Part shown: positions 22,773-34,960 of the stretch, one piece after another
How the letters are laid out: each line of letters opens with the position of its first letter
Numbering within the stretch: position 1 is the first letter of the stretch
Assembly: GCA_001972305.1 (NCBI GenBank)
Contig: BDDD01001650.1
Coordinates: 1 to 64,000 of the forward strand
Length of the DNA: 64,000 bases
Source of the DNA: Cephalotus follicularis
Taxonomy: Eukaryota > Streptophyta > Magnoliopsida > Oxalidales > Cephalotaceae
Direction: 5' to 3'
Notes under the pieces: model-generated
Told to the model about the DNA's origin: nothing
Databases searched by the model: none
Seen by the model: only the letters and a program-made list of their open reading frames with translations
Translations under genes and position numbers: made by a program

Positions 22773-25424
22773 GTTGGCGCCGTCTGTGGGAAGCGCAACG
22801 AAAATCCATACAGAGTCATGCTTCCGAGGAAGAACATCAACAACCACTCTACGATGGGTGGGAAGCCAGCATGCTGCTGGAAACGACCAAGTCCAAACTA
22901 GTCAAGTTGCCGCCACCGCCGAGTAAGCTCCCGTTACGGGGGAGCAGTTCAATCAGCTGATCCAAGGGGTGGAGCGCCTCACCGATTGGCTGGTCACCAG
23001 TTTGTCCAACCAACAACATGTCGGACCTGCTCCATCACCGATTTGATGGTCACCAGTTTGTCCAACCAACAACATGTCGGACCTGCTCCATCGGTGGTCC
23101 GAGGAGGATCTGGTCCTAGCAGGCCAGTGGTGGATATTTGGCACCCTCGAGGTGCCAGGCGAAACCCGCCGAGGGGAGACGGACTTTCCCCGAGGCGGTC
23201 AGGGGATAATATTCCCCTAGGGAGGAGACCTGAGATCAATGTGTCTCAAAGGGTAGAGTCCTCAACTGTCAGGGATCAGCACAACGGTCCCCTAAGAGCG
23301 TACATCCAGCACCAGGCCATGGAGGTGGATCCCCAAGAGGAATCCAGGGGTGCAGGGGAGGCACGTGTGCACTCCAACACTTCGCGCAGAGCTGGAACGA
23401 AGCGGGGGAGCAGGATTGACCCCCCGAACACATTGGCTGGGGAATCGCATGTTTCTAGAAGGGCTAGGAACATCGAAGATGTGGAGCAAGCAATGAACAT
23501 GAGGCTTACCGAGGTGGAGAGAAGGCTCCAAGGAGCCGAGAAGCCAAAGGGGTATCTGTCAGAGGTGCGCAACCTTAGCGCCCACCCCTTCACATCCAAG
23601 ATCATGACGGAGTGTATCCCAGTGGATTCCGACTCCCCAGCCTTGACAAATATGATAGGTCCACGGACCCCATCCAACATGTGCGCACCTACATTCAAAC
23701 CATGTTGGTGCACCAGGCCTCAGACGCCACACTTTACCGAGGGTTCCCGGTAACATTGACTGGAGCTGCCTAGTCGTGATTCTCAACCCTGACTCAAAGG
23801 TTAGTGAAGGACTTTGACCAGCTTACGGAGCTGTTCGTCACCAAATTCCTCAATAGCACCACGCAGAGGAGAAACTCCACCCACCTGATCAATGTGGTGC
23901 AGGGGAGAGACGAGTCACTGAGGGACTACCTCACCAGGTTCAACAGGGAGTTACTCACAGTGAAGGACCTTGAACCTTTCTTTGCCATGGCAGCATTGAA
24001 TAGTGGGCTAAGGAACAACTCGGCATTCACCTTCTCTCTTCTGAAGAAACCCGTGGAGGATATGACAAACCTACTGAGGAGAGCAGAAAAATATGTCAAC
24101 GCCGAGGAGGAGATGGCAGCCATGCAACAGAAAACACCCTGGTCAGGCTATCAGGAGGAGAGAGGGGAGCATTCACGAAATGCTCCTGGAAAGAAGGAGA
24201 AGAGGCATGAGAGGTCAGACCTGACAAAGGACGACCTCAGACACAAGCTCTCCAGGATGGGTGATTCACCCAAAGGAGGGGCACCGATCCCATCCTACAA
24301 CGACTTTTCCCCCTTCCTGGATACATGAACCATAATACTTGCTGTGGAGTAGGATAAACTCCCCATCCAGTGGCCCGAGAAGATGAGGTCCCCAGCAGAG
24401 AAGAGGGACACAGAAAAATACTGCACGTATCATCGTGATCATGGACATGATACCGAGGAATGCAGGCAGTTGCAGAATTAGATCGAGAACCTGATTCGAA
24501 AAGGGCACCTACGCAAGTATGTGGACAGAGATGCTCCCCAGGGAAGAAGGGAGCAAAGGAGAGAAGAGGCTCCTCGGCAATAAGAGGAGCAGTAGCAACA
24601 ACCCAGATGTGTCATCCACACCATCTCTTGGGGGTCGCGTCTAGTGGCGACCACAAGAATGCTAGGAAAGCCTATGAGAGGCAGTCCCTTGTTGTGCAAC
24701 AGGTTCATCACAGCAAAAGACTGAGGACTGGTGGAGAAAATGAGGTTATATCCTTCTCGGATGCGGACTACGAGGGAGTACGTATTCCTCATGATGACCC
24801 AATGGTTGTAACTCTTCTAGTGAAGCTTTTCACCATGAAGAGGATACTTGTTGACAACGGCAGCTCGATCGATATCCTGTACAAACATGCATTCGATCAG
24901 TTGAAGATACCGGTCGATCAGCTGAAGCCTGTGAAGACCCCACTGTTTGGCTTTGCAGGGGAGATGGTCCATCCTCTGGGATCCGTCGACCTGTCCGTGG
25001 TTGCAGGCACGACACCACGCCAAACCCAGGTGCAGATGACGTTCCTGGTGGTAGATACACCCAGCCCGTACAATGCCATAATAGGGCGACCAGGACTGAA
25101 CCTAATGGAGGCGATAATGTCCACGAGACACTTATTGGTGAAGTTCCTTACAAGGTTTGGCATTGAGAAATCCAGAGAAGACCAACAGGTAGCAGACAGT
25201 GTTACAAAACTGCCATCATGGATAAAGGGAAGGACAAAGTACTTCCCATAGCAAGCATTTGAGAAAACACTATCATTGATTTGGTGTAAGTTGTACAAGT
25301 TCAAGATAGCAATAAAGTTGAATCTTTTTCAAAATACTTGTTCAAGACCATAGTTCCAAGTTTGCAAGGGACCGGAAGACCAATGTTCATGTTCTTAAAC
25401 CTCTGAATAGCCGCCGATCAACTC

Positions 25425-27320
25425 TCTCAGGTTACCAAAAAGCCTCCCCCAGGGGAGCACCAAAAAGACCCCCCAGGGGGCATTACGAAAAGACTCCCCA
25501 GGGGGCATTTCAAAAAAGACCCCCCAGGGGGCAAACCGAAAAAGTAACGCCAAGCAAGGGACAACCACTCGAGGTCCCCCAAATGCTCAACTTACACTAA
25601 GGAGATGGAATCTCACCCCGGCCAGGCACCCAAGGGGTCTACTAGGGCTCACATGATAAAACATCTTCAGGGACCGAGCTGGTTCGAGGTCGGAAGGACG
25701 GACAAAACTAAGGAAAACTTCTTACTCTCCCTTAACGCCTACGAGCATGCCATGGGAGCACTCAACAAAGCCTTCTCCAGGGGAGCATTCAACAAAGCCT
25801 CCTCTAGGGGAAAGACTCCTCCAGGGGAGCACTCAACAAAGCCTCCTCCAGGGGAGCATTAAACAAAGACTCCTCCAGGGGATCACTCAACAATGCCTCC
25901 TCCAAGGGAGCAGTCAACAAAGCCTCCTCCAGGGGAGCATTCAACAAAGACTCCTCCAGGGGAGCACTCAACAAAGCCTCCTCCAGGGGAGCATTCAACA
26001 AAGACTCCTCCAGGGGAGCATTCAACAAAGCCTCCTCCAGGGGAGCATTCAACAAAGCCTCCTCCAGGGGAGCACTTAAAGACTCCTCCAGGGGAGCACT
26101 CGACAAAGCCTCCTCCAGGGGAGCATTCAACAAAGACTCCTCCAGGGGAACTTTCAACAAAGCCTCCTCCAGGGGAGCACTTAAAGACTCCTCCAGGGAG
26201 CACTTAAAGACTCCTCCAGGGAGCACCCAACAAAGCCTCTTCCAGGGGAGCACTTTAGAGACTCCTAAAAGGAGGACCAGAGCAACTCCCAAGAGGAGGA
26301 ACAGACGAGACTCCCACAAGGAGGACTAGGGGATACTCCCAAGAGGAGCACCAACAAACATCTTTCCGAACCACAGGGAAGGGAGCCCAGTGCCTTGGAT
26401 CCCCGGTGCCTTCCTTCTTCAGCATCATGAACGCCATGCATGCTTCCGTGCATCCCCGGCACCTCAGCTACAGTTCCTTGCATCTCCCCTCAGCAGCCAT
26501 GGAGCTCGGAGCCTTCCATCCCCGCACCATGGAGTTCAATGCCATGCATCCTCAGCACTGGAGCCCGGCACCATGCATCTCAGTCCCAGAGCCCGACGCA
26601 TTGGATCCTCAACACTGTGGAACCCGATGCCTTGAACCTCCGGCACCACAGGACCCCAGCACGGCACCTCCGGCACCACAGGACCCCAGCACTGCACCTC
26701 CGACATAGCATCCCAGCAAGACTCCTCTGGCATGACCACATCGGGCACATGGCTTCCCAGGCATTGGTCGAAGAGCTCGGCACCATGGCAGCTCGGGCAT
26801 GGGACAGTGGAGCTCGGGTGTTAAGCTCGGGCATTGAGCTCGAGCATGGCTGGGAAACTCAATACCGTACCTCGGGCGCAAAAAGCCAGGGATGAAATGC
26901 ATATGTTTTGTGCGAATGGTTGCATAAGGGATCTTACTCATGCTCAGGTTATGGGTGGCGGCATCAGTGCATGGGTGCAGCAAGCATGCTCAGTGCATGG
27001 GTGGCGGGTAAGCATGCTCACCCCCCCCCCCCCCAGGGGGAAAATAAAAAAAGACCCCCCCAGGGGGCACTCAACAAAGCCTCATCCAGGGGAGCACGGA
27101 AAGACCCCCCAGGGGACAGTTCAAAAAAGACTCCACAGGGAGCAAATAAATAAGACCCCCCAGGGGGTAAATAAAAAATGACCCCCCAGGGGGCACTCAA
27201 CAAAGCCTACTCCAGGGGAGCACGGAAAGACCCCCCAGGGGGCAGTTCAAAAAAGACTCCCCAGGGAGCAAATAAAAAAAAAGACCCCCAGGGGGCAAAA
27301 AAAGACTCCCCAGGGAGCAC
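25425..27320 (+). repeat. Minisatellites in the Gypsy interior (CCTCCAGGGGAGCA unit)
   Basis: The main block (about 25745-26265) is an array of about 27-bp units built on AAAG(C/A)CTCCTCCAGGGGAGCA(C/T)TCAAC, roughly 19 copies. A related, more degenerate form with ACCCCCCAGGGGGCA cores flanks it (25425-25540 and 27018-27320). Because 27 is a multiple of 3, several frames on both strands stay open (PPPGEHSTK and LLNAPLEEA repeats); these are not genes. Confidence 0.9.
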
Positions 27321-27883
27321 ACTCTGGTCGGCAATACCATGGAAACTTGTTCGATCAAACCTAAAATCGTGTCTTGAAAGACGAATCCATGGGAACTCGC
27401 AACGATCAAGCTCGTTGTACTGAGCACTTTAATACAAGTGTCCTTACGAGGACTGCAAGCTCAGACGACCTAGTTCACAACATGATGAACTAGACGATAT
27501 CCTGCTCGGCAAACCCATAGGAACTTGCTCGAGCAGACCAAAAACTTAGTCTATGAACACAACAGAACTCGTAAAGACTAAGTCTCTTTGCCTAAGTGCC
27601 TTTAAAATAAGGTGTCCTAAGGGGACTACAAAGCTTAGGTGATTTGTCCTAAGGGAATGGCGAATGCCCGGGAATAGCTCAAACACAGCGTACAACTCAA
27701 ACACAGCCCGGGGTAAAAAAGGATAGTATTTCATGAGTACTTGATGACTTTTCAAAGCCTACTTCTCCTCTTCCCCTGGTCAGCCCAGGGTCGACCCTTC
27801 AATGGAGTTCTGCTCGGGTAATAACTCTCAACTCTGCTCCTCCTCCTCTGCCAAGGCCAGAGAAGAAGGACCAGGGGGGCATA

Positions 27884-28463
27884 TGATATGGAAAAATTCC
27901 TTTTTTAAGCATAAGGACACGTGCCTCCAGGAAAGGACGACATATGTCATTCCAGGGCCTGGACACGTGGCCTGACACCATATCCAAAAGGGAAAAGGCC
28001 ACCAAATCCGAAGACGTGCACGCCACCACATCAAAAAGGGAAAATGCCACCAAATCCGAAGGCGTGTACGCCACCACATCAAAAAGGGAAAATGCCACCA
28101 AATCCGGCAGAGATCAGGGGAAATGCCTGGATTCCTGGGGCATTTTCCTTAGGGGCAACCATCAACTCCTGATTGGACGCTCAACAGTTACATTGGAGGT
28201 CTATAAATACAAAATTAAACGACTTCAATCAGGTCAGCCATTTTTACACTCTGAATAACCTAGTATTCTCTATGCAATTACTAACTTCAGCGTCAGAGTG
28301 TCCCCGGGAGAATAACCTCCTGGACCTTCAACCTTTGTGTTCTTATTGTGCAGGGATTCTCAACCACCGAAACGACCTTTCTCGGACAGATTGCAACGTT
28401 TCCCTAAACAAATCAAGCTCTTACACGTAGGGTACTGTTGAGGGAAAGTTTTCTACATCAACA
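27884..28463 (+). repeat. Right LTR of the Gypsy element
   Basis: Same ends and order as the left LTR, preceded by a purine-rich tract and followed by the AATAT target duplication. Confidence 0.9.
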
Positions 28464-28468
28464 AATAT

Positions 28469-28959
28469 AATTGTTAATGATGATCACGAATATGATACAA
28501 AAAAATAAAAAGTTATTTATGTGTTATATAATAAATAATAGTTAAATAGTATATTTCATGTTTTATGATGAATATAATAGGATTTTAGTATTATTTTTTA
28601 AATTATACACATTATTTATATTATTAATATATATAAATAAAATTTATTTGGCGATGATGTTTGCAATCCAATCGTTATTTCTATACTCTTATAAAATCTC
28701 AGATGTACAAAATATGAAAGATCACACGCCTTAAAATATATCATAAATTTGGGTTTTATTGTTATGTTGTATACGTTTAAAAAAAAAAAAGTGCTCCATG
28801 GGTGAAAAAATAAGGTCTCCATATCGAAACCCATTACCCAATGGTACTAATTAAAGCTCACATCTCACTCCGCCACTCATATACACTGTGTCCATATGCC
28901 TTATTATTTTTAGAGAATCGAAAGAATCCCAAAGAAACAAAAAAAAAAAAAAACTCAGT
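28469..28959. promoter_or_regulatory. Upstream region of the EDR2-like gene
   Basis: AT-rich DNA between the Gypsy target duplication and the start codon at 28960. A-runs are followed by a C-rich stretch (about 28858-28892) that may mark the transcription start. No single TATA box can be chosen with confidence. The retroelement inserted within 0.5 kb of the start codon. Confidence 0.35.
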
Positions 28960-29880
28960 ATGTCACACACTAAGCAAAAACACAGGAGCTCCGTCACCGA
29001 ATCAACCGGTAAATGCTCCAGATCATCATGCACAACAACTCCCGATTGGATCACGGACTCGATCAACGGTGGATCATTGCGACACGTGGATCTAAACACC
29101 GGCACCAATGGTTGGGCATCTCCTCCAGGTGACCTTTTCTATCTCCGCTCTAATAACTACTTCACTAAACGACAGAAATCCCCTTCCGGCGAGTACCTAC
29201 TCTCCCCCGTCGGGATGGACTGGCTCAAGTCGAGTACCAAACTCGACAACGTACTCGCTCGCCCCGACAACCGCTTGTCTCACGCGCTCAAAAACTCCCA
29301 ATCCCGAGGCAAATCCCTAAAGAGCTTCATTTTCGCCGTTAATCTCCAAGTCCCCGGTAAGGACCACCACAGCGCGGTCTTCTACTACGCCGCGGAGGAT
29401 CCTATCCCCTCCGGTTCGCTCCTCCACCGGTTCATCAACGGAGACGACGCCTTCAGGAACCAGCGGTTTAAGATCGTGAACCGGATCGTGAAAGGACCGT
29501 GGATCGTCAAAAAAGCCGTCGGCAATTACAGTGCTTGTTTATTAGGTAAAGCCTTGACGTGTAATTACCATAAAGGACCTAACTATTTGGAGATTGACGT
29601 GGATATAGGCAGCTCGACGATCGCGAGTGCGATTTTGCACCTTGCGTTGAAGTACGTGACCTGCGTGACGATCGACATGGGGTTCGTGGTGGAGGCGCAG
29701 GCGGAGGATGAGTTGCCGGAGAGGTTGATCGGTGCTGTCAGGGTCTGCCAAATGGAGATGTCATCGGCGACGGTTGTCGACAGCACATCACACGCGCCTT
29801 CTGTTGTTGCCGTGGCAGCGGCGCGTGGATTTGGATTTGCTAAGGTTAATCACGATTATGATGATGAAAAAAAATGTTGA
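28960..29880 (+). CDS. EDR2-like protein, DUF1336 (EDR2_C) domain, 306 residues, intronless
   Basis: One open exon of 306 residues. The EDR2 C-terminal domain (DUF1336) fills about residues 30-265: GGSLRHVDLNTGTNGW, WASPPGDLF, LDNVLARPDNR, the core FRNQRFKIV...GPWIVKKAVG, LLGKALTCNYHKGPNYLEID and the closing EDELPERLIGAVR. Arabidopsis EDR2 also has PH and START domains; this gene has only the C-terminal domain, like the short EDR2-like proteins of plants. The domain is thought to be lipid- or membrane-related; the exact role of the short forms is not known to me. I chose Met at 28960 because the frame upstream (from 28888) reads an A-run and has no family likeness, whereas MSHTKQKHRSS begins the conserved region. 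GC content is clearly above its surroundings. Confidence 0.93.
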   Translation: MSHTKQKHRSSVTESTGKCSRSSCTTTPDWITDSINGGSLRHVDLNTGTNGWASPPGDLFYLRSNNYFTKRQKSPSGEYLLSPVGMDWLKSSTKLDNVLARPDNRLSHALKNSQSRGKSLKSFIFAVNLQVPGKDHHSAVFYYAAEDPIPSGSLLHRFINGDDAFRNQRFKIVNRIVKGPWIVKKAVGNYSACLLGKALTCNYHKGPNYLEIDVDIGSSTIASAILHLALKYVTCVTIDMGFVVEAQAEDELPERLIGAVRVCQMEMSSATVVDSTSHAPSVVAVAAARGFGFAKVNHDYDDEKKC

Positions 29881-31047
29881 CATTATTTATTTTAGTAGTT
29901 TTTTTTTAAAAATTTTGATTTACTGTTTTTAACGGTGATTATTGGCTCCTTTTAAAATGGAGAGAAGTGGTAAAATAATTGTAGATGATAAGTGGATAAC
30001 AAAATAATAGCCAAATGTTGAGATTTTCACCCTTTTTTGGAGTTCATTTTTGATCGTCATTGAGAAAACCCCCAAAAAATCTTGTTATTGGGATATATTA
30101 TCATGATCTTTAGTTTTATTTTATTTTTAGTTATTCTGTTTGTTATGTTTTGGTTAAATAGTTAATATGGAAAAGCAAAGGAGCCGAAAGAGAAACTAAA
30201 GAAAACGAAATGACTGTGTATGCAACGTGGTTTTCATAGTTTAGTCGTTGCATTGTTGTGTTGTGACTTGTGATTGTGTGGGAATTGGACTTTTTCTTAT
30301 TTTGCAGGTGTGGGGCCCAATACTGTATATATATTTGTTTTGGTGGGTTTTACTTGTTGAGGTAGAGAAGTGACAGTATTTCGTTGCAATGAATGGTGGT
30401 CGTGGCATTTGCAATTTGTGGTTTGCCAAAGGGCACATGCTCATGAATATGATATAATTTTTGACTTTTGAGGCATCGAGTGAATGGAAGTGTTGTCTTA
30501 TGAGTTATGAGATACGGGCATACGGCATATATTCATGACATTGGGGTCCCTAATAAAACAACAGTAGGACTGCAGCCTGTAGGAGAGATGCCAAAAAATA
30601 TGTGGCCCATGATATCCAAACTGTCATGGGTTTGACACAGTTCCTTTATTCCCCATTTTGGGTCACTTGAGAAAGCCACCATGGATATCTGCTATTGTTA
30701 TGTGAGGCTTGTGATGTGCATATAGGTGATAGGTCTATTGCTGATTCTAATTATTTGGGTCTTATGCAAATCTGTTCCGATTCTCCATTCACCAGTCCAC
30801 TGGATACCAGAGATGCTATGTAATGCTTGTGTGCACAGAAGTGTAATATCCAATGAAACATACATTTCACTCTCTGCATATGAAAAATTCTTAGTGTAAC
30901 GAGGGTGACGGGGGTATCGACCGGAGTTCACTATGTCAGTGACGTAAATGGGTAATATCTTTGTTACATAGAATATTTTCTCTTATATATATACAAGAGA
31001 GAGTTGCATCATTTTTTGGTCATTCTAAGTAACTAATTTACTTTTAA
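29881..31047. other. 3' region of the EDR2-like gene and spacer
   Basis: T/A-rich sequence with no recognised gene. The 3' UTR of the EDR2-like gene probably ends within the first few hundred bases. Confidence 0.45.
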
Positions 31048-32257
31048 GGTAAATTACAAAAACTTTTTTGAAATTTGAAGTGATTAATATTTAATCATTT
31101 TATTTTTAAATATTATAAAAAATCTCAGGACTAATATCGTTTACTTACCGAAAATATCCTTCACCAAATTAACACTGTTTTCCTGCTCCCGTTTTTTTAA
31201 TCTCTCATCTTCTCTCTATGTCACCCCATCTCTCTCTCTCTCTGCAACTTCCACAAGAGCAACAATACTTAATTCCAGTATACAATACATAATTCCAGCA
31301 AATATAAATACGAATTAAAACTGACTTTTCTAAAAGCTGCAAGTAGACAATTTTTCCAAGAGGTGCGGTCAGTGATGATATCATCATCGGAAAGCTCAAT
31401 AACATTGCAATTGCTACAATATCATATGAAACTCACAGTAGAATTCTTGAATGGTTTCCTAGATCTGACTTGGTGGTGGCCCCTATGCAGTGTGGGTATC
31501 TTTAATCTCCATGGTTTTGGAGGTGTTTGGGTGTTGGATTGGGTGGAGGTTTGTTGGTTGGGGCTTGCTTGCGGGTTGGTTTGTGGGTGTTGTCGGCGTG
31601 GGGCTGCTGACAGTGGCTTGTGAGGAAGCTTGGGGTTATTTTTATTTTTTAATTTTTTTGATGTGTAGCTAGGTAAAACGTGCCAATAACTAAATAAATT
31701 GTGGATAGTCATGTTTATTGGAATTCTTTGAAGGTTGTCATGCATCCCAAGCACTTGAGGGGAAGCAAGATCTTGTGAGATCGGTGTGAGAGATTAGCAG
31801 GGTTGCGTTTGCGGCATTGCTCACTACATACTCATGAAAATGCCTCTAAGAAAAACAAGTGCAGGGGAATTTCTTTTTCTTTCTTGCAAATTATCCATTG
31901 ATTATCTAACATTGTTGTTTGAGTTTGACCTTCAATTGAAGAGGAATTTAATTCTATTCAATTTGTTTTTTAAGTCAGGCTTAAGGCCAGATTCAGTGTG
32001 CAGATCTAAATAAATTGTTTAAGGTTAACATTTTATCCCTTAGTTAAAGCCTTGAAGATAAGGATATTTATGATATTTAAATTAAATTTTCTGATGTGAT
32101 ACCCATGTCAGAGGTCTTAATCAAATAGAAAAATAATAAAAAGGGAAAGTGTTAAGTGAATTGAAATCTCAGGTGTTTTTTATATAATATTTAAAAACAA
32201 AAATGTTAAAGTGTTAATCGTTTCAAATTTTAAAGATTATTTTTTTTATAATTTATC
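31048..32257. mobile_element. Non-autonomous DNA transposon, about 1.2 kb, inverted ends
   Basis: The ends form an imperfect inverted repeat of roughly 90 bp. The left reads GGTAAATTACAAAAACTTTT...AATTTGAAGTGATTAA. The right read backwards gives GATAAATTATAAAA...AATTTGAAACGATTAA. No transposase is present. The GGTAAATTA-type end resembles other plant MULE-derived elements. No convincing target duplication was seen, so boundaries are approximate. The G/T-rich interior (31450-31620) gives open frames on both strands that I do not accept as genes. Confidence 0.55.
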
Positions 32258-32527
32258 TTTTATTTTATTGTCTTTTTATGTAATATTTTAGTTATTTATT
32301 ATTATTATTATTAAATATTAAAGGTGGTTTGGATTTGTAATGAAGTTATGGAGATCTTTTAGCAAAACAAAAGTAAGTAAGTTAGAGAGTATTTTAACAA
32401 ATTATTTATATTTGTTTCAAGGAAGGTAGATAGTGTTTTAGCAAAGATTTACTTTTTACATAATTGGACAACTGGCCACATGGGTTGTTATTTAACTCAG
32501 GCATGGAGATTTAAGTATTTTAAGTCC

Positions 32528-32883
32528 CTGTTGGTAATATTTTTGTATTATTAAAAGTATTTTTTGGTTTTAATTTAATATTTGGTAAAATTTTAATAAA
32601 AATAATTTTAGTAAAATAATTTTTGTTTTTAGAAAGAGTCAAAACGTTTTTCAAACTGATCTGATGAGATTAGTTCAAAAAATACTTTTATCAATCATAT
32701 GTTTTAACTTGTTATGAATTTTTATGAATTTTAATATTTGACAAAAAAATCTATGATATCTATGATAGTTTCAAAAATATATTTATCAAACACATATTCA
32801 CTTTAAAAACACTTTTGATAACATTATTTTTACTAAAAATACTTTAAAATAACACTTTTATGAAACACAACGTTACCAAACAG
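32528..32883. mobile_element. MITE with CTGTTTGGTAA-type ends
   Basis: The left end reads CTGTTGGTAATATTTTTG and the right end reversed reads CTGTTTGGTAACGTTG. The inner sequences (AAAAGTATTTTTTGG and its complement) also pair. No coding capacity. ATTTTAAGT / ATTTTAAAT near the two ends may be an old 9-bp target duplication. Confidence 0.5.
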
Positions 32884-33394
32884 ATTTTAAATGTGTGTAC
32901 TGAAAGAAAGATGTATGTGAGTTAAATCTTGAATGTAGAGACCAGGAAGTGAAAATAGACGTGATAGAGATTAATAAAATAAGAAATCTTTGATGTGACA
33001 TTTTTGTCTCAAAGTAATTTAATGACAAATATTTAAATTCTTTAATTATGCTTATTATACATATAATAATTAATTTATAGGTTGTAGATATGTATGTCTA
33101 TAAATTTACTTCATTATCTTGACGATGATTCTGTTAACAAAAACAAAGTGGAATCAAACTTTGACACGTAATAAATTACGTTCTTTAAGGATTTATTTCC
33201 ATCACACAATTACTTATGAGTAATGAATTGATGTAAAAATCTTTCATGATACAACAAAGTCTTTCTTTGAAGGATTGCATATAGCAACACTGAAAAAGCC
33301 TTCTTTTAAATTCTCTCTTAAACAAATAATTATGGGCTGTAATAGAATTTTGGAGCAGTTAATGTTAAGATATTTTGCAACCTGTTTCTATAAA

Positions 33395-33680
33395 GGGTAA
33401 AATACAGAAACCTCCATCAGGTTTAGATTCGTTAATATTTTGCCTATTTTGTTTTCAAATATTATAAAAACTCTCTGAGTTTTGAGTCTGTTTGATCATT
33501 AACCCCCTTAGGTTTGAGTCTATTTAACGATTAACCCCCTTAGATTTGTGTCTGTTTAAGGATTAACCCCTTTTATTATAAACATAAATTACAAGTTAAT
33601 GAGGTATATGTAATATTTAAAAATACAGGAGGTTAAGTATTATCGAGTTTAAATTTTGAGAAATTTTTTGTATTTTACCC
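33395..33680. mobile_element. 286-bp MULE-type MITE
   Basis: Inverted ends GGGTAAAATACAGAAA and (reversed) GGGTAAAATACAAAAA. Flanking 9-bp direct repeats TTCTATAAA (33386-33394) and TTCTATGAA (33681-33689) match at 8 of 9 positions, fitting a Mutator-type target duplication. The interior contains three near-repeats of TTGAGTCTGTTT. Confidence 0.75.
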
Positions 33681-34249
33681 TTCTATGAACAAAAGACTGA
33701 AAGGCTATGTTGTTTGAAACCAATGCACCAGTGTTTGTTTGAATCAAAGGTAGAAACCCAACAGTTGTGTCTTAATTAAAAACCTGATACGCGTCAATTG
33801 TTGACTGAAGTGTTAAGTGAATAGTCGATTATCAGCTACTGTCAACAAATTTTGACATAATAGTCGACTACCAAAACAACATTAGTCGCCTAATGAACAA
33901 AATTATTTTTTAAAAAAACAACTCCAACAGATTCTACCTGCGTTGTTGTGCATAAATAATGACATGACATAGTAAAAATTTAATATGTAATTATTTGTTA
34001 TGCAACCATATATAATTATTGACGTATAATTTGTAGATATGTATATGTTTATAAATTTTCTTCATTTGCTCGATGATGATTCTACATAGGTTGTTATGTA
34101 TAAAAATTGATATAAGGTATCGATATTTAGTTCTTTGTTATGCCATTGTATTTTTGATATTGAGAGATTATATTTCATTTATTTATATACATCATGTATA
34201 GGGAATAATGAAATAAATCACGATAAATTTTTATCTATTGATAAATTTT

Positions 34250-34360
34250 TTAGTTTTTCATCTGATCTTACATCAATCAATACCACTTAATAAAGTGTAT
34301 TAAGTGTGATCTTGAAATTAATATACTTTATTAAATGATGTAAGATGAGATGACAAACTA
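34250..34360. repeat. Imperfect palindrome (hairpin), about 110 bp
   Basis: TTTAGTTTTTCATCTGATCTT...CATCAA on the left pairs with the reverse complement of ...ATGATGTAAGATGAGATGACAAACTAAA on the right. It may be a degenerate foldback MITE. Confidence 0.6.
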
Positions 34361-34374
34361 AAAAGTTTGTCTAC

Positions 34375-34790
34375 GACACATTTTTAGGTACGACAATAAT
34401 ATCATACATAAATGTATCTTTAGGTACAACATTTAGTCGTATTTGATAATTCAGGATTATTATGTACGGTTATGTCATCGTACCTAATAAGCTTCCATAA
34501 TTGTGTATGAAAACTTATTACGTACGGTTGGATTACCATACCTAATACTCATTCAAGCTTATTAGGTACGGATAAAAATCGTTCCTAATAAGAGTCCAAG
34601 AATATATAAATATACAGAGGTCTTTAGGTGCGATTATTTAACTGTACCTAAAAACCTCCTTTATATATGAAAGGGAGTTCTTTAGATACAACACAGTCAT
34701 ACTTAAAGACCTCATAAAATAAATTAAAGGTCTTTAAGTACGATTATTTAGCTGTACCTGAAGATATCCTTTAGACATAAAAAAAATGGT
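34375..34790. repeat. Block of TTTAGGTACGA-type motifs in both orientations
   Basis: About ten copies of TTTAGGTACGAT or close variants, forward and reversed (GTACCTAA). Such clustered short motifs are typical of the subterminal regions of CACTA-type DNA transposons, but no CACTA terminal sequence was found, so this is only a likely remnant. Confidence 0.45.
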
Positions 34791-34960
34791 GTTTATTCGT
34801 GGAATGCTAGAAACTACTATTCTCTTCCCACGTTTGATAGATGACAAAATTAAATGGATTCAATTGAAATATGCTTATAGAGTTATGCTTAGATTTACAA
34901 GGTAGATAGTAGTTGCGATTTTGTTTGAGGTTAGAATCAGTCGATAAATAAATGTAAGTT

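Larger units (their letters stand above)
22194..28463 (+). mobile_element. Ty3/Gypsy LTR retrotransposon, Tat-like, with both LTRs and target duplication
   Basis: Two LTRs of about 580 bp (22194-22772 and 27884-28463), both TGATATGG...CATCAACA. A perfect 5-bp target duplication AATAT lies at 22189-22193 and 28464-28468. The primer-binding region TTGGCGCCGTCTGTGGGAA follows the left LTR, and a purine-rich tract (AGGACCAGGGGGG) precedes the right one. Recognised parts: gag (about 23800-24330), a zinc-knuckle-like segment (about 24415-24530) and an aspartic protease region (about 24730-25170, VDNGSSIDIL). No reverse transcriptase or integrase was recognised; the rest of the interior is minisatellite-rich. 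It looks broken and non-autonomous. The LTRs are still similar, so insertion is not very old. Confidence 0.85.

Noticed and set aside
25747-26319. Repeat proteins (PPPGEHSTK; LLNAPLEEA) on both strands
   Set aside because: Generated by a 27-bp minisatellite without stops in several frames.
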